Below are positions 38,177 through 47,774 of a stretch of DNA of 64,000 nt, in pieces (position 1 is the first letter of the stretch; each line of letters begins with the position of its first letter). The DNA is from G963677445 sp963678275 (lineage in GTDB: Bacteria; Bacteroidota; Ignavibacteria; Ignavibacteriales; Melioribacteraceae): the NCBI GenBank assembly GCA_963678275.1, contig OY782765.1, positions 2,914,001 to 2,978,000 of the forward strand. The letters are read 5' to 3'. A program made the position numbers and the translations under genes. The notes under the pieces are model-generated. The model was not told the DNA's origin. It saw only the letters and a program-made list of their open reading frames with translations, and did not search any database.

Positions 38177-38809
38177 TTGATAGAACTTTTTATTAAAGGT
38201 TGTCTGGTCGGACTTGCTGTTTCGGTACCTATTGGCCCTGTCGGTGTTCTTTGTGTCAACCGCTCGATAAGGAGCGGGGCAAGATATGGGTTTGCCACCG
38301 GACTGGGCGCTGTCGCGGCTGATTTGATATTTGCCATGTTGGCCGCATTGGGTTTTGTCGCGGTTATACGGCCATATATTGATAACAATCCCTGGCCCGC
38401 GATATTTGGAGGAGCTTTCGTTATTTACCTCGGGATAAGCACCTTTTATCACAGCCGGACAAAAACCGATGACAACGAAAAAAAGGATGATTCTATCATT
38501 AAATCATTTCTTTCCACTTTTCTTCTTATGATGTCGAATCCCGGCGCCGTTTTAATATTTCTCGTAATTTTTACCGCCGCCGGAATTGATGTTAAAGACG
38601 CCGCGGGAATAAACAGCACACTCTTATTTATTGGAGGCGTCGGAACAGGTGCGGTATTCTGGTGGCTTTTTCTTTCCGTTAGTTCCAGGCAGCTTGGCAA
38701 AAAGATTAATATGGAACTGGTAAGAAAAATAAATATCATGGCCGGAATTGTAGTGGCAGTTTTCGGCATACTATTAATACTCAACGCGATAAATGAGTAT
38801 CTCCTCTAA
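38177..38809 (+). CDS. LysE-family translocator (amino-acid or metabolite exporter)
   Basis: This 210-residue membrane protein has six predicted helices and the N-terminal LysE/RhtB signature (FIKGCLVGLAVSVPIGPVGVLCVNRSIRSG). A loop rich in charged residues follows helix 3. The family exports amino acids such as lysine, homoserine or threonine. The best start is a TTG at 38177, since MIELFIKGCLVGLAV aligns with family N-termini; the upstream ribosome site is weak. The substrate is unknown. Confidence 0.85.
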   Translation: MIELFIKGCLVGLAVSVPIGPVGVLCVNRSIRSGARYGFATGLGAVAADLIFAMLAALGFVAVIRPYIDNNPWPAIFGGAFVIYLGISTFYHSRTKTDDNEKKDDSIIKSFLSTFLLMMSNPGAVLIFLVIFTAAGIDVKDAAGINSTLLFIGGVGTGAVFWWLFLSVSSRQLGKKINMELVRKINIMAGIVVAVFGILLILNAINEYLL

Positions 38810-38824
38810 TAATCATAATCGTAA

Positions 38825-39998
38825 TCATAGACTGGCAAGCCAGAAACAATGAAGAATTACGAATGACGAATTGGCTTTCTCAGGAATATTTTTTTGAATC
38901 AGATCTGCTTTGGAGAAGCAGCATTATTGTAGTAAAGAACAAAAAAATACAGTAAGATCCCTGTAGGGGATCAACAGAGCTAAGCTAAGAAAAAACTACA
39001 ATCTGAATTGTTGCCAAAAATTTTGCCTTTTTGCGTAGAATTTGACTCCTTACGGAGTAATCTTAATCGTAATCTGGAAAAGCCAGAAAAATAATGAAAT
39101 CCCAAAAAAGTCCCGTCAGGGACGAAAGATAATAGCCCCGCAATTCATTGTGGGGAAATAAGTTAAGAGGTTGATCAAAAGTCCCGCCAGGGACGACAGA
39201 ATTCCCCGCTAAATTGATGGTCAAATATAATTTTGCCATTTTGCGTAGAATTTAACTACTAACGGAGTAATCATAGACTGGCAAGCCAGAAACAATGAGG
39301 AATTACGAATGACGAATTACGAATTGGCTTTCCCATGAATATTTTTTTGAATCGAATCTGCTTTGGAGAAGCAGCATTATTGCGGAACGTCCCCATGGGG
39401 TAGTAAAGAACAAAAAAATTTAGTAAGATCCCTGTAGGGGATCAACAGAGCTAAGCTAAGGAAAAACTACAATCCGAATTGTTGCCAAAAATTTTGCCAT
39501 TTTGTGTAGAATTTAACTCCTTACGGAGTAATCTTAATCGTAATCTGGAAGAGCCAGAAAAATAATGAAATCCCAAAAAAGTCCCGTCAGGGACGAAAGA
39601 TAATAGCCCCGCAATTCATTGTGGGGAAATAAGTTAAGAGGTTGATCAAAAGTCCCGCCAGGGACGACAGAATTCCCCGCTAAATTGATGGTCAAATATA
39701 ATTTTGCCATTTTGCGTAGAATTTAACTACTAACGGAGTAATCATAGACTGGCAAGCCAGAAACAATGAGGAATTACGAATTACGAATTGGCTTTCCCAG
39801 GAATATTTTTTTGAATCGAATCTGCTTTGGAGAAGCAGCATTATTGCGGAACGTCCCCATGGGGTAGTAAAGAACAAAAAAATTTAGTAAGATCCCTGTA
39901 GGGGATCAACAGAGCTAAGCTAAGGAAAAACTACAATCCGAATTGTTGCCAAAAATTTTGCCATTTTGTGTAGAATTTGACTCCTTACGGAGTAATCT
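38825..39998. repeat. 2.6 tandem copies of a 446-471 bp unit built from mini-hairpins
   Basis: The unit starts at 38825, 39271 and 39742; the second is 25 bases longer because it gains a CGTCCCCATGGGG hairpin. Each unit is a string of different short palindromes: CTGGCAAGCCAG, TGCTTTGGAGAAGCA, GATCCCTGTAGGGGATC, CTCCTTACGGAG, GTCCCGTCAGGGAC, CCCCGCAATTCATTGTGGGG and GTCCCGCCAGGGAC. There is no credible gene. Such elements are usually spread by REP-associated (IS200-like) transposases, but none is in this window. Confidence 0.9.
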
Positions 39999-40445
39999 TG
40001 CCCCCCCCGGATACAAAATGTACAACCAAAACAACGACACGAAACCCGGCCATCATACTCCTACTCTTACTCTGATTTTTCTCATTCATAATTCATAATT
40101 CACCATTCACAATTCATAAAGTCTCTTACGCTGATTTTTTAATTCCGATACCGAAAAATAATCATGTAATCCATAAATCCTTTAATCAAGGTTCAGACAA
40201 TGGCGGGGGAAACGATTAACAATTGAGAATTAGGAATGAGGAATTAGGAATGAAAAGAGGCCGGGTTTTGGTCGTATTGAGGTGGTCCTTTTTTCGTTGA
40301 GCGAGTAAAAAACGATACCGATTCCTTATCCTGTTTATCTATACAATCCTGTTAATCCTGTTCTTCTTTGCGGTCTTTGCGTTTACTTTTCCTTTCGCGG
40401 CCTTTGCGTAGAACAGGGTCTCCGGCCTAAAGGCGCGGAGTTATT
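39994..40445. repeat. Long direct repeat, copy 1 (about 452 bp)
   Basis: It begins at TAATCTTGCCCCCCCC and ends at GGCGCGGAGTTATT. It is nearly identical to 40507-40959, with a few substitutions. There is no gene inside. It follows directly on the hairpin array, so the two repeat types are joined. Confidence 0.9.
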
Positions 40446-40506
40446 TTAAACTCAATTTTGTAAAAGAATCTCCATTCTCTAAAATCATAATCTTAATCAT
40501 AATCGT

Positions 40507-40959
40507 AATCTTGCCCCCCCCCGGATACAAAATGTACAACCAAAACAACGACACGAAACCTGGCAATCATACTCCTACTCTTACTCTGATTTTTCTCATT
40601 CATAATTCATAATTCACCATTCACAATTCATAAAGTCTCTTACTCTGATTTTTTAATTCCGATACCGAAAAATAATCATGTAATCCATAAATCCTTTAAT
40701 CAAGGTTCAGACAATGGCGGGGGAAACGATTAACAATTGAGAATTAGGAATGAGGAATTAGGAATGAAAAGAGGCCGGGTTTTGGTCGTATTGAGGTGGT
40801 CCTTTTTTCGTTGAGCGAGTAAAAAACGATACCGATTCCTTATCCTGTTTATCTATACAATCCTGTTAATCCTGTTCTTCTTTGCGGTCTTTGCGTTTAC
40901 TTTTCCTTTCGCGGCCTTTGCGTGGGACAGGGTCTCCGGCCTGAAGGCGCGGAGTTATT
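40507..40959. repeat. Long direct repeat, copy 2 (about 453 bp)
   Basis: This is the second copy of the unit at 39994-40445, at a period of about 513 bases and with a 61-base spacer. The high identity of the copies points to recent duplication, or to gene conversion. Confidence 0.9.
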
Positions 40960-41351
40960 CCTCTTGCCTTCTTCGTATCTTCCCTGTATTCCTTGTGGTT
41001 ATGTATTCAGCCTTCCGGTATGCGATTTCGATGGCGACTTCGATTTGGATTTCGATGGAAATATTGCCCGGTGAATAAGGTTAATAAGGTTTAAATTTTT
41101 GAGGGCCTGTCATTGCTATTAAGGCAAAAAGATAAAAGAATAAGGTTCTTTTTGAACTTTTTGCTGTTTTTTTTTGTGATTTGGCGGCCTGTTTTTAGCA
41201 GGATTTTCACTCTTGAAATTCTTTTATTATTTGAATTATTAATTATTCATTATTAATTATTAATTGAAATCTTGCCATTTCTGGCTAAATTTAACTTCCC
41301 ATGGAATATTCACAGACTCATTTTTTCAATTCATAATTCATCATTCATAAT
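40960..41351. other. Repeat-derived intergenic DNA, no gene seen
   Basis: The words GAATAAGGTTAATAAGGTTT near 41071 recur near 58497, and a diverged copy of the CTCCTTACGGAG element lies near 41268-41312. AT-rich ATTCATAATTCA words lie just before the glycosyltransferase gene. Confidence 0.6.
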
Positions 41352-42104
41352 TCACAATTCATTTCTCCTGTACATTCTGAATTTGGCAATACCCAATCTC
41401 TGGAAAAAATGCATAACTGAAGTTTTAATAACCCCCAGGCCATAGATGCTGCTCCGGCGGATATTTATCGATGAAGCTTCCTCAAAATATTTAGTGGGAC
41501 AAGTAACCTCCGCTATTTCAAACCCCTGGTAGATGATCTGTGAAAGCATCTGGTTGTCAAAAACAAAATCATCCGAGTTGACATTATAGTCAATAGATTG
41601 TAATACTTCTTTCGAAAAAGCTCTGTACCCTGTATGATACTCGGATAGTTTTTGCCCCACCAGAATATTCTGCAAAAGTGTAAGTCCCCTGTTAGCGATA
41701 TATTTATAGATCGGCATGCCACCTTTTAAGGCTCCCAGACCAAGAATCCTTGAGCCCAGCACAACCGGATAAACATCATTCGCTATCAGCCAGGCCATAG
41801 AAGGAATCAGTTTTGGAGTATATTGGTAATCAGGATGCAGCATAATAACTATATCGGCGCCAAGTTCCAGCGCTTTATTATAACATGATTTCTGATTTCC
41901 GCCATATCCTTTATTGTCATCATGGCGGATGATATGTTTTATGCCAAGCTCTTTTCCCACTCTCGTTGTTTCATCACTGCTCGCGTCATCAACAAGAACT
42001 ACCTCATCAACCATATCAAAAGGAATTTCATCATAAGTCTGTTTTATAGTTTTTTCCGCGTTATAAGCGGGGAGCACTACTACAATTTTTTTTCCGTTAA
42101 GCAT
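41352..42104 (-). CDS. Glycosyltransferase family 2, polyprenol-P sugar transferase-like
   Basis: This 250-residue cytoplasmic GT2 enzyme has VVLPAYNAEKTIKQTYDEI, VDDASSDET and a DxD-like metal site in MLHPDYQYTPKLI, then VLGSRILG. It resembles DPM1-type transferases and enzymes that modify undecaprenyl-linked sugars. It lies 7 bases after the phosphatase gene in the same direction. It stands apart from the main polysaccharide locus and follows the repeat region, so it may serve another glycan. Confidence 0.87.
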   Translation of the reverse strand: MLNGKKIVVVLPAYNAEKTIKQTYDEIPFDMVDEVVLVDDASSDETTRVGKELGIKHIIRHDDNKGYGGNQKSCYNKALELGADIVIMLHPDYQYTPKLIPSMAWLIANDVYPVVLGSRILGLGALKGGMPIYKYIANRGLTLLQNILVGQKLSEYHTGYRAFSKEVLQSIDYNVNSDDFVFDNQMLSQIIYQGFEIAEVTCPTKYFEEASSINIRRSSIYGLGVIKTSVMHFFQRLGIAKFRMYRRNEL

Positions 42105-42111
42105 CTCTTTC

Positions 42112-43986
42112 CTAATTAAGTATTAGTTCATCAATCAATTCAAGTGTATCAGGGTTTTTAACTTTCATCCTTAGCGATTCACCCTTAACATAAAACAATA
42201 TTAGCGCGTTCTGAGTGGTAAAACTGCTCACCGCGTCCGACCATGGGGTCTTTTCCTGAGCGTAATAGGGAGCCCCTGCCGCGCCGTTATTAATCTGGTA
42301 GATTGTTCTTGAAATTTCAAGTTTTTCTTTATCCCAGTTATCAGGATAGATATTCAGTTTTTTATCTATTCTGGTTCGGGCATAATTATGTTCATCACCT
42401 GTAAGAACAGCTCTCACTTTGCTGCTCTTGTTTATTATCAGATCAAGATACTGATCTCTTCGTTCAATAATGCCATATTTAACATCCCTGCCTGCCACTC
42501 GGGGCCTCGGAGTGTTATCACCATTATACCACATGTCATCCTGCACATGTCCCCCGTTAGGAAAAACAGGAGTATGCTGCGTTGTAAATATATGGTCAAT
42601 ATTTTTATCTTTTTCCAGTTTCTCAAGAGTTTCTTCCAGCCATTTCAACTGGTTATCCATAATATATCCATGCAGATTGCCATCGAGCCACTCATACCTT
42701 TTCCTGTGGGGGGCATAAAAATAATTGGAATTCAGAACGATAACCGCGACATTATCATAGGTATAATAATAAACGTTTTCCTTATATGAGGGGAAGTCGA
42801 TTGTAGATTTATGCGGGTCCCATTCCGAGCCATCTTCACTTGAAGGGCCGTTATCCGGGTTGACAAAAACATCCGCGAACGCAGCTTCGCCCGATTCATT
42901 TTCAAATGGGAACCGGTCAACCCAAAGGCGTTTGCCCGATTCTGATACAAATACTTTCATCAGCGCTTCATGGTTTCCCATTCCTTCATATACCGGCATA
43001 TAATGGGCAAAAGGAGCAATAGCCTTTTTCCAGTTATTATATTGCAGTTTCATTTCGTCGATATCGGTAAGATAACCATTAATAAAATCTCCTGTAAACT
43101 GCATAAAAGAAGCTTCCTCCCGGGTGCAGAGCGCCATGATTTTTTTCATAATATAAGCGTTGGCGCCATATATTTTTCTTTCACCTCCGCCGGCCGCGTG
43201 CCTCGAATCGCTGGCGTAAGCAAAAATAAAAGAAGAGCGGGAACCAGGTTCGGGAGCAGTTTTGAAAGAAAATGTTTCCCGGGTGTCACCTGCAATAACT
43301 GTATATTCATATTCTGTGGAAGGTGAAAGACCATTAATTTTTATCTCATGATCTTTTGTTCCGGAAAGACCCTTAAATTCCTTTCCATTTATTTCCACTT
43401 TACCCTGAAGTTCTTTATTGGCGCTGAATGAAATAACTGCTGTTTTATCAGTAACTAAATCAACAAAAGGGCCATCAATAATTGTCGCGGCAACTTCAAA
43501 AGGCCCCTTCCCCCTGAAGGTCACTTTGCCGTCATAAATTATATCCCCTTCACTCGTCATAACCCTGTAGCCAAGAGTTCCATTCCCTGATTTTTCCCAG
43601 CCGATCATATCATATTTACCGGAAAGATTTCCGGCTATTTTAACCTCCGCTTTTCCCCCCTTTATTTTGGCAGATTTTTTAAACCATACCGCGTGCGGGT
43701 GTTTTGAGTCGCCATAAGGAATAAATCCGTAATAAAGTGTTCCATTAAGATTATCACTGAAATCGAATTTTATCCCCTCTTCAGTACCAACGGGATTACC
43801 CAACATCCCGGTTTGGGTAAATTTGGGAGTTATTTGTTTTTCAAAATATTTTTCACCATCAGGAGCAAGATAAACCAGCTTTCCATCGATTGATTTAACA
43901 GATGAATATACTGCGGGCGCCTGGGCTGAAATCTGCGTCGCGATGAGAAAAACCACAAAGAATGTATATTTGAGTGTTGTATTCAT
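42112..43986 (-). CDS. Secreted metallophosphoesterase, purple acid phosphatase-like
   Basis: This protein has a signal peptide (MNTTLKYTFFVVFLIATQISAQ), a region of Ig-like type (ELQGKVEINGKEF, SPSTEYEYTVIAGDTRETFSFKT begins near residue 225) and a calcineurin-like phosphatase domain. The metal-ligand motifs are in order: ASDSRH, TGDFINGY, GMGNHEAL, TTQHTPVFPNGGH and TGDEHNYAR. This suits purple acid phosphatase-like enzymes that act on phosphate esters outside the cell or in the periplasm. I use the ATG at 43986 because it opens the signal peptide; a GTG three codons upstream is possible. It shares an operon with the downstream glycosyltransferase. Confidence 0.9.
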   Translation of the reverse strand: MNTTLKYTFFVVFLIATQISAQAPAVYSSVKSIDGKLVYLAPDGEKYFEKQITPKFTQTGMLGNPVGTEEGIKFDFSDNLNGTLYYGFIPYGDSKHPHAVWFKKSAKIKGGKAEVKIAGNLSGKYDMIGWEKSGNGTLGYRVMTSEGDIIYDGKVTFRGKGPFEVAATIIDGPFVDLVTDKTAVISFSANKELQGKVEINGKEFKGLSGTKDHEIKINGLSPSTEYEYTVIAGDTRETFSFKTAPEPGSRSSFIFAYASDSRHAAGGGERKIYGANAYIMKKIMALCTREEASFMQFTGDFINGYLTDIDEMKLQYNNWKKAIAPFAHYMPVYEGMGNHEALMKVFVSESGKRLWVDRFPFENESGEAAFADVFVNPDNGPSSEDGSEWDPHKSTIDFPSYKENVYYYTYDNVAVIVLNSNYFYAPHRKRYEWLDGNLHGYIMDNQLKWLEETLEKLEKDKNIDHIFTTQHTPVFPNGGHVQDDMWYNGDNTPRPRVAGRDVKYGIIERRDQYLDLIINKSSKVRAVLTGDEHNYARTRIDKKLNIYPDNWDKEKLEISRTIYQINNGAAGAPYYAQEKTPWSDAVSSFTTQNALILFYVKGESLRMKVKNPDTLELIDELILN

Positions 43987-44121
43987 AATGCTCACAATTA
44001 AAATAATTTTAAAGTGAAAAATTACTAAAATGAGAGCTATTAACGAAATTAAATCCCCTTTTAATCACCTGTTTTCAGACCAATTCTGCCTTATCGGCTC
44101 CGGAATATTCCCTGTCGCCCG

Positions 44122-44577
44122 TCAGGAATGGTCCCCTTTCATTTTTCCCGCTACATATTCTTTCAGTCTTCCGGAAATAAAATACTCCCATCCTCGCAGG
44201 CAGCTCTCCCTGCTGAATTCCGGAATATTTTCAGGAAAATCACTCAGAACAGTATGAGTTAATTTCAGTTTTGTATACTTACCCTCTTCAAAAAGTTCAA
44301 ATGAAACATTCGAGTCACCAGAATAATCCCTGTATTTCCATTTATATATTATTTTTCGCGGAGCCACCGCGTCAATAATCTTCCACTGGTGATAAAAATC
44401 CCGTTCACCCGAGGCCACATTAAAGCCGGTTTCGAATCCCTTGATCGGCTTAAATTCCGGAATATCTTCAAAAAACCAAAAAACCATCTGCTTCTGGTCA
44501 GTAATGGCACTCCAAAGTTTTTCGATCGACGCCTCAAATCTTTCTTCAACAATTACGGGAGAATCACTTTTTTTCAA
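44122..44577 (-). CDS. SRPBCC (AHSA1/START-like) domain protein
   Basis: This small SRPBCC-fold protein has IVEERFEASIEKLWSAITDQ at the N-terminus, the usual AHSA1-type opening, and a C-terminal CLRGWEYFISGRLKEYV. The fold binds hydrophobic ligands, and such proteins act in stress response or lipid handling, but no role can be named. I set the start at a TTG (44577) because AAAGGAG lies nine bases upstream and no ATG in the frame fits. A longer reading would begin with another TTG at 44610, overlapping the toxin stop. It follows the Txe toxin by 29 bases, so it may be co-transcribed with the toxin-antitoxin pair. Confidence 0.8.
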   Translation of the reverse strand: MKKSDSPVIVEERFEASIEKLWSAITDQKQMVFWFFEDIPEFKPIKGFETGFNVASGERDFYHQWKIIDAVAPRKIIYKWKYRDYSGDSNVSFELFEEGKYTKLKLTHTVLSDFPENIPEFSRESCLRGWEYFISGRLKEYVAGKMKGDHS

Positions 44578-44606
44578 TGCCCCATTCTCCTTTCTAATTA
44601 TTCTTA

Positions 44607-44873
44607 TCAATCGTCATAATGTCCGCCAATTGCGAAGATATAAATCCGTTCTTCATCAAACTTATAAACAAGACGATCTTTATCAGAAATTCGCCTTGAC
44701 CATAATCCCGCCAGATCACCTTTAAGTCGCTCGGGTTTGCCTATGCCTTCTCCCGGGTCATCCCTCATCATTTCTTTAATAATTAACAATAGTTTTTTGT
44801 GTAAGGAATTATCCAACTTACGCAGGTTTTCATATTCAGCCAGAGAATGGCTACTGAATACTATGGATCTCAT
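44607..44873 (-). CDS. Txe/YoeB family toxin (mRNA endoribonuclease)
   Basis: This 88-residue RelE-superfamily toxin matches YoeB/Txe in length and in its C-terminal half: GIGKPERLKGDLAGLWSRRIS, DRLVYKFDEERIYIFAIGGHY. The residues expected to cut ribosome-bound mRNA are visible (Glu48, Arg60/Arg61, His85 and Tyr86). It overlaps the antitoxin gene by 23 bases, giving the classic order antitoxin then toxin. The partner is of the RelB/DinJ type, not the YefM type usually paired with YoeB. Confidence 0.9.
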   Translation of the reverse strand: MRSIVFSSHSLAEYENLRKLDNSLHKKLLLIIKEMMRDDPGEGIGKPERLKGDLAGLWSRRISDKDRLVYKFDEERIYIFAIGGHYDD

Positions 44874-45138
44874 CCGCTATTTCCCTTGATGGAATAAGAA
44901 AATGATTGTTCCTGAATTCCTCCTCACTCTTTTTAATCTGCTCAAAAAGTTTTGGATTTTGTTTAATATATTCAGTTTCATCAAGATTAGGCTGCCACGG
45001 CAATCCTTTTCTAAGGATCACCATCCTGTAAAACATATTTATCGCGACAGATCGGCTTATTCCTAAAGTGTTCAGGATGTTTTCAGCGTGCTCCATAACA
45101 TCAGGATCAACTCTTGTGTTTAAAATTTTGCCTGCCAT
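44851..45138 (-). CDS. RelB/DinJ family antitoxin
   Basis: This 95-residue protein begins with a ribbon-helix-helix DNA-binding segment (NTRVDPDVMEHAENILNTLGISRSVAINMFYRMV) like that of DinJ (the run starts near residue 7). Its C-terminal part is charged and probably wraps around the toxin. It is the first gene of the pair and likely represses its own promoter, upstream of 45138. It overlaps the toxin gene by 23 bases. Confidence 0.9.
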   Translation of the reverse strand: MAGKILNTRVDPDVMEHAENILNTLGISRSVAINMFYRMVILRKGLPWQPNLDETEYIKQNPKLFEQIKKSEEEFRNNHFLIPSREIADEIHSIQ

Positions 45139-45219
45139 TTTATCTCTCAGATTTATCGATACAAATCAAATGTAACACAAATGATTGATAAATGCAATTT
45201 TATTTATTTCCCGGTTTTA

Positions 45220-45987
45220 TCACCTGTCGTAATTAATGCCGAAACCGATATAAAGGTTAAATATATTCTGCTTGCTGTCTGAAGCAAATGAGTTGAAAGA
45301 ATGTTTCAGTCCCAGGGTTATCATATAATGTTTTTTTTCTCCAATCAAATATTGCCCGTATATATCAAAACCATATAATATTCCCCCGTCAGTTCCATCA
45401 TCAAAATTGGAATATTCAGGATGGAATGAACGGATAATCTGGCCCACAACATTTATCCTGAAATCTCCATAATCAAAATAACGGCCAAAACCAAAGTGAA
45501 ATGCCGGGACCAGGTAAATATGTTTATCCGGGACTACTGAACCAACCGACCATCCATGTTTGATAATTAGCCGCGGTGTATATGGCGAAGTAAAACTAAG
45601 GCTGAAATCGGTAAGTAACATCATGTCGGTTGAAACAGTGTAATCAAATGAACGGAAAGTAAGGATTTCGCCCGAAAACTTTTTCTCCTCCGGTTTCCAG
45701 CTCTGGTTTCCCACTTTTACGTAATAGTCGAAATTCATCTTTTCATATGAACTGCCCTCAGTATATTCCATGATTTTTTCAACAATTTCGAGGCTGTTCG
45801 TCTGCACCCGGCTGATCGCCTTGTAAAGATAAATGTTATCATATTTATCTATCAGACCCACTTCATAAACCCTTACAATAAAAGCAGTGATTTCTTTGCC
45901 CGACTTTGTAGTTATTTTTGCCTCACGGCCCTCCCCAAAGGTAACTATCGCCGAAATTAACAATACAAAAAATATTTTTTTTGTCAT
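45220..45987 (-). CDS. Hypothetical secreted or outer-membrane protein
   Basis: I do not recognise this 255-residue protein. It has a signal peptide (MTKKIFFVLLISAIVTFGEG). The N-terminal third (AKITTKSGKEITAFIVRVYE) looks like a small beta-sheet domain. The C-terminal part (FHFGFGRYFDYGDFRINVV, GLKHSFNSFASDSKQNIF, ending FNLYIGFGINYDR) alternates like outer-membrane barrel strands. GGAG lies eight bases before the ATG at 45987; a start seven codons upstream lacks one. It follows a membrane-protein gene with a 42-base gap. Confidence 0.65.
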   Translation of the reverse strand: MTKKIFFVLLISAIVTFGEGREAKITTKSGKEITAFIVRVYEVGLIDKYDNIYLYKAISRVQTNSLEIVEKIMEYTEGSSYEKMNFDYYVKVGNQSWKPEEKKFSGEILTFRSFDYTVSTDMMLLTDFSLSFTSPYTPRLIIKHGWSVGSVVPDKHIYLVPAFHFGFGRYFDYGDFRINVVGQIIRSFHPEYSNFDDGTDGGILYGFDIYGQYLIGEKKHYMITLGLKHSFNSFASDSKQNIFNLYIGFGINYDR

Positions 45988-46029
45988 CTCTATTTCTCCG
46001 TTAAACAAATCATTCCTGTTTTGAGGTTT

Positions 46030-46890
46030 TTATTTTCCCTCGTTAAACCGGGCAGATTCCCTTTTTCCCCGGTCATAAATCAGTAAAAAGATTCCCGTGA
46101 GGGAAACGATAATTGAAAGCAATAGCGCTTCGAATAGTGAGTCAATCTCAAAAACTTCCATTCCTTTTTTCGGCAAATTTTCAGCCAGATCCGAGTTTAT
46201 AAAAAACTGCATGTAGGAAGTAACCGCGACCGACATTAAACCACTCACCACAAACACAATTCCTGATGACGTTTTCCACTTTTCTTTTCCCCATAATAAA
46301 ACACCCGGAATCAGAAATACCATCGCTATAATTGTAAATATGACAAGCATTACCGCGAATACAGAATTATTACCAATATTTAATGTGGAGATAAAAAGCA
46401 TCGTGAAAAAGATATATCCGCCGAAAATCAGCAATATAACCGCGCCAACCTTTTGCCCCGCGCTCCTTTTAGTCTCTTCAACCGGGGGTATCTTTGCCGG
46501 AACCGCGCTCTGCCAATCCTCTCCCCTGAAAAACATCAGTACATGCTCCCTGGTCAGAAAATATAACAGCGCTAAATAATATATTACTGAAAACAACACC
46601 ATAAACGGATACTTCATCAGTATCAGACTTACCAGGATAGCAACGGGAAAATAATAGAGAAGAATTTTTCTTCCCGATTCCTTCCCCTTAAGCATAAGTA
46701 TACCCGAAGTGATGCTCAAAATATATCCGATAAGCGCTACTAATATGTTAAGTTCAATTGAATAGCCGGTATACTTTTGAGCGACCGCTGCCATATCGGG
46801 GATAAAATAAATTGGAAGCGACAATATTCCCAGGGCGCTGAAAACAATCTGCAATATCGAAATAACTGTAACACTAACCGGACGCTTCAA
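46030..46890 (-). CDS. Hypothetical multi-pass inner-membrane protein
   Basis: This 286-residue protein has about seven hydrophobic segments: ~7-30, 48-65, 75-90, 95-113, 150-170, 180-205 and 265-280. A short hydrophilic loop with REHVLMFFRGEDWQSAV lies in the middle. No family was recognised. Its neighbours on both sides are other unknown envelope proteins, and nothing indicates its role. Confidence 0.65.
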   Translation of the reverse strand: MKRPVSVTVISILQIVFSALGILSLPIYFIPDMAAVAQKYTGYSIELNILVALIGYILSITSGILMLKGKESGRKILLYYFPVAILVSLILMKYPFMVLFSVIYYLALLYFLTREHVLMFFRGEDWQSAVPAKIPPVEETKRSAGQKVGAVILLIFGGYIFFTMLFISTLNIGNNSVFAVMLVIFTIIAMVFLIPGVLLWGKEKWKTSSGIVFVVSGLMSVAVTSYMQFFINSDLAENLPKKGMEVFEIDSLFEALLLSIIVSLTGIFLLIYDRGKRESARFNEGK

Positions 46891-47051
46891 ATGTCCCCCT
46901 CTCTGAATATTAAGAGCTTAAATCCCATTCATAATAATAGTGAATATTTATATTTCAATATAATATTTCCCCCCTTACCGGTCAATGGGAAAATGTTAAC
47001 CTGCCTCTTCATAAGCTGCCATAAAAATGCAAAAAATATTTGGTATAGCAC

Positions 47052-47753
47052 CTAAAATACCTTCGAATAATCCCCTTTCCCAAACCATCTTACCACTTTG
47101 AGGCTTAAATAATATTTTTCCGGGGTAAAGCTATCACACTTAAATTGTTCCTTGGTTATGGTTTTCGCGTAATCAACAATCTCGCCGTTTAATTGCGGTA
47201 AATTATTCCGCAATACTTTTACCTCTGTTCCGGTGTCCGTGAAAGTCAGCTCAACGAGAATATCCGATTTACCTGTAATATCTTTTCCTGTATGAATATA
47301 ACCGGTCCTGGTAACAGAATAATTTTCACAATCACACCCAGGGGAATAGTCATTATACTCCTTTATTTCAGTATTTGTTTTCCTGTAAACAGCTTTTATT
47401 AAACCCTGGTAAGGATATTCCACATAATTATTACTGATATTTTCACGAATAAGATATTCAAAGATTATGCTGAAATTGGTTGTGTCATTGACAAATACCA
47501 GGCTGTCAAGGTTGCCGATAGTTTTCTCATCAATCCCCTCAAAATTCAATGAATCGAGCTTTTCAACTATCGCGTTAACAGGCTTCAGATTTATCACATC
47601 AAATGTCACCTTTCTTTTCCCGATTAACCCCGTTTTCAGAAGTATATCAGGACAGGCAAGGTTTTCTGTTTCAGGAAGGTAAATAACTTTTCCTTCCTGC
47701 GCCGCAACAAAAAAGTTTGTCATCATCATGCATATTATAAAAATCCTAATCAT
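47052..47753 (-). CDS. Hypothetical secreted protein
   Basis: I do not recognise this 233-residue protein. It has a signal peptide (MIRIFIICMMMTNFFVAAQ) and a soluble body with many Asn, Thr and Lys residues, including SPGCDCENYSVTRTGYIHTGK, in which three Cys residues lie close together. No catalytic motif is visible. It ends 22 bases after the M50 protease gene start region, in the same direction, and is likely co-transcribed with it. Confidence 0.65.
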   Translation of the reverse strand: MIRIFIICMMMTNFFVAAQEGKVIYLPETENLACPDILLKTGLIGKRKVTFDVINLKPVNAIVEKLDSLNFEGIDEKTIGNLDSLVFVNDTTNFSIIFEYLIRENISNNYVEYPYQGLIKAVYRKTNTEIKEYNDYSPGCDCENYSVTRTGYIHTGKDITGKSDILVELTFTDTGTEVKVLRNNLPQLNGEIVDYAKTITKEQFKCDSFTPEKYYLSLKVVRWFGKGDYSKVF

Positions 47754-47774
47754 GAATTGCCTCTTACATAATAA

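Noticed and set aside
39692..39877. Short minus-strand open frame in the hairpin array
   Set aside because: It lies wholly in repeat DNA, and the sequence repeats with it.
38825..40959. CRISPR array
   Set aside because: Repeats are hundreds of bases long and tandem, without short unique spacers of constant length, and no cas gene is near.
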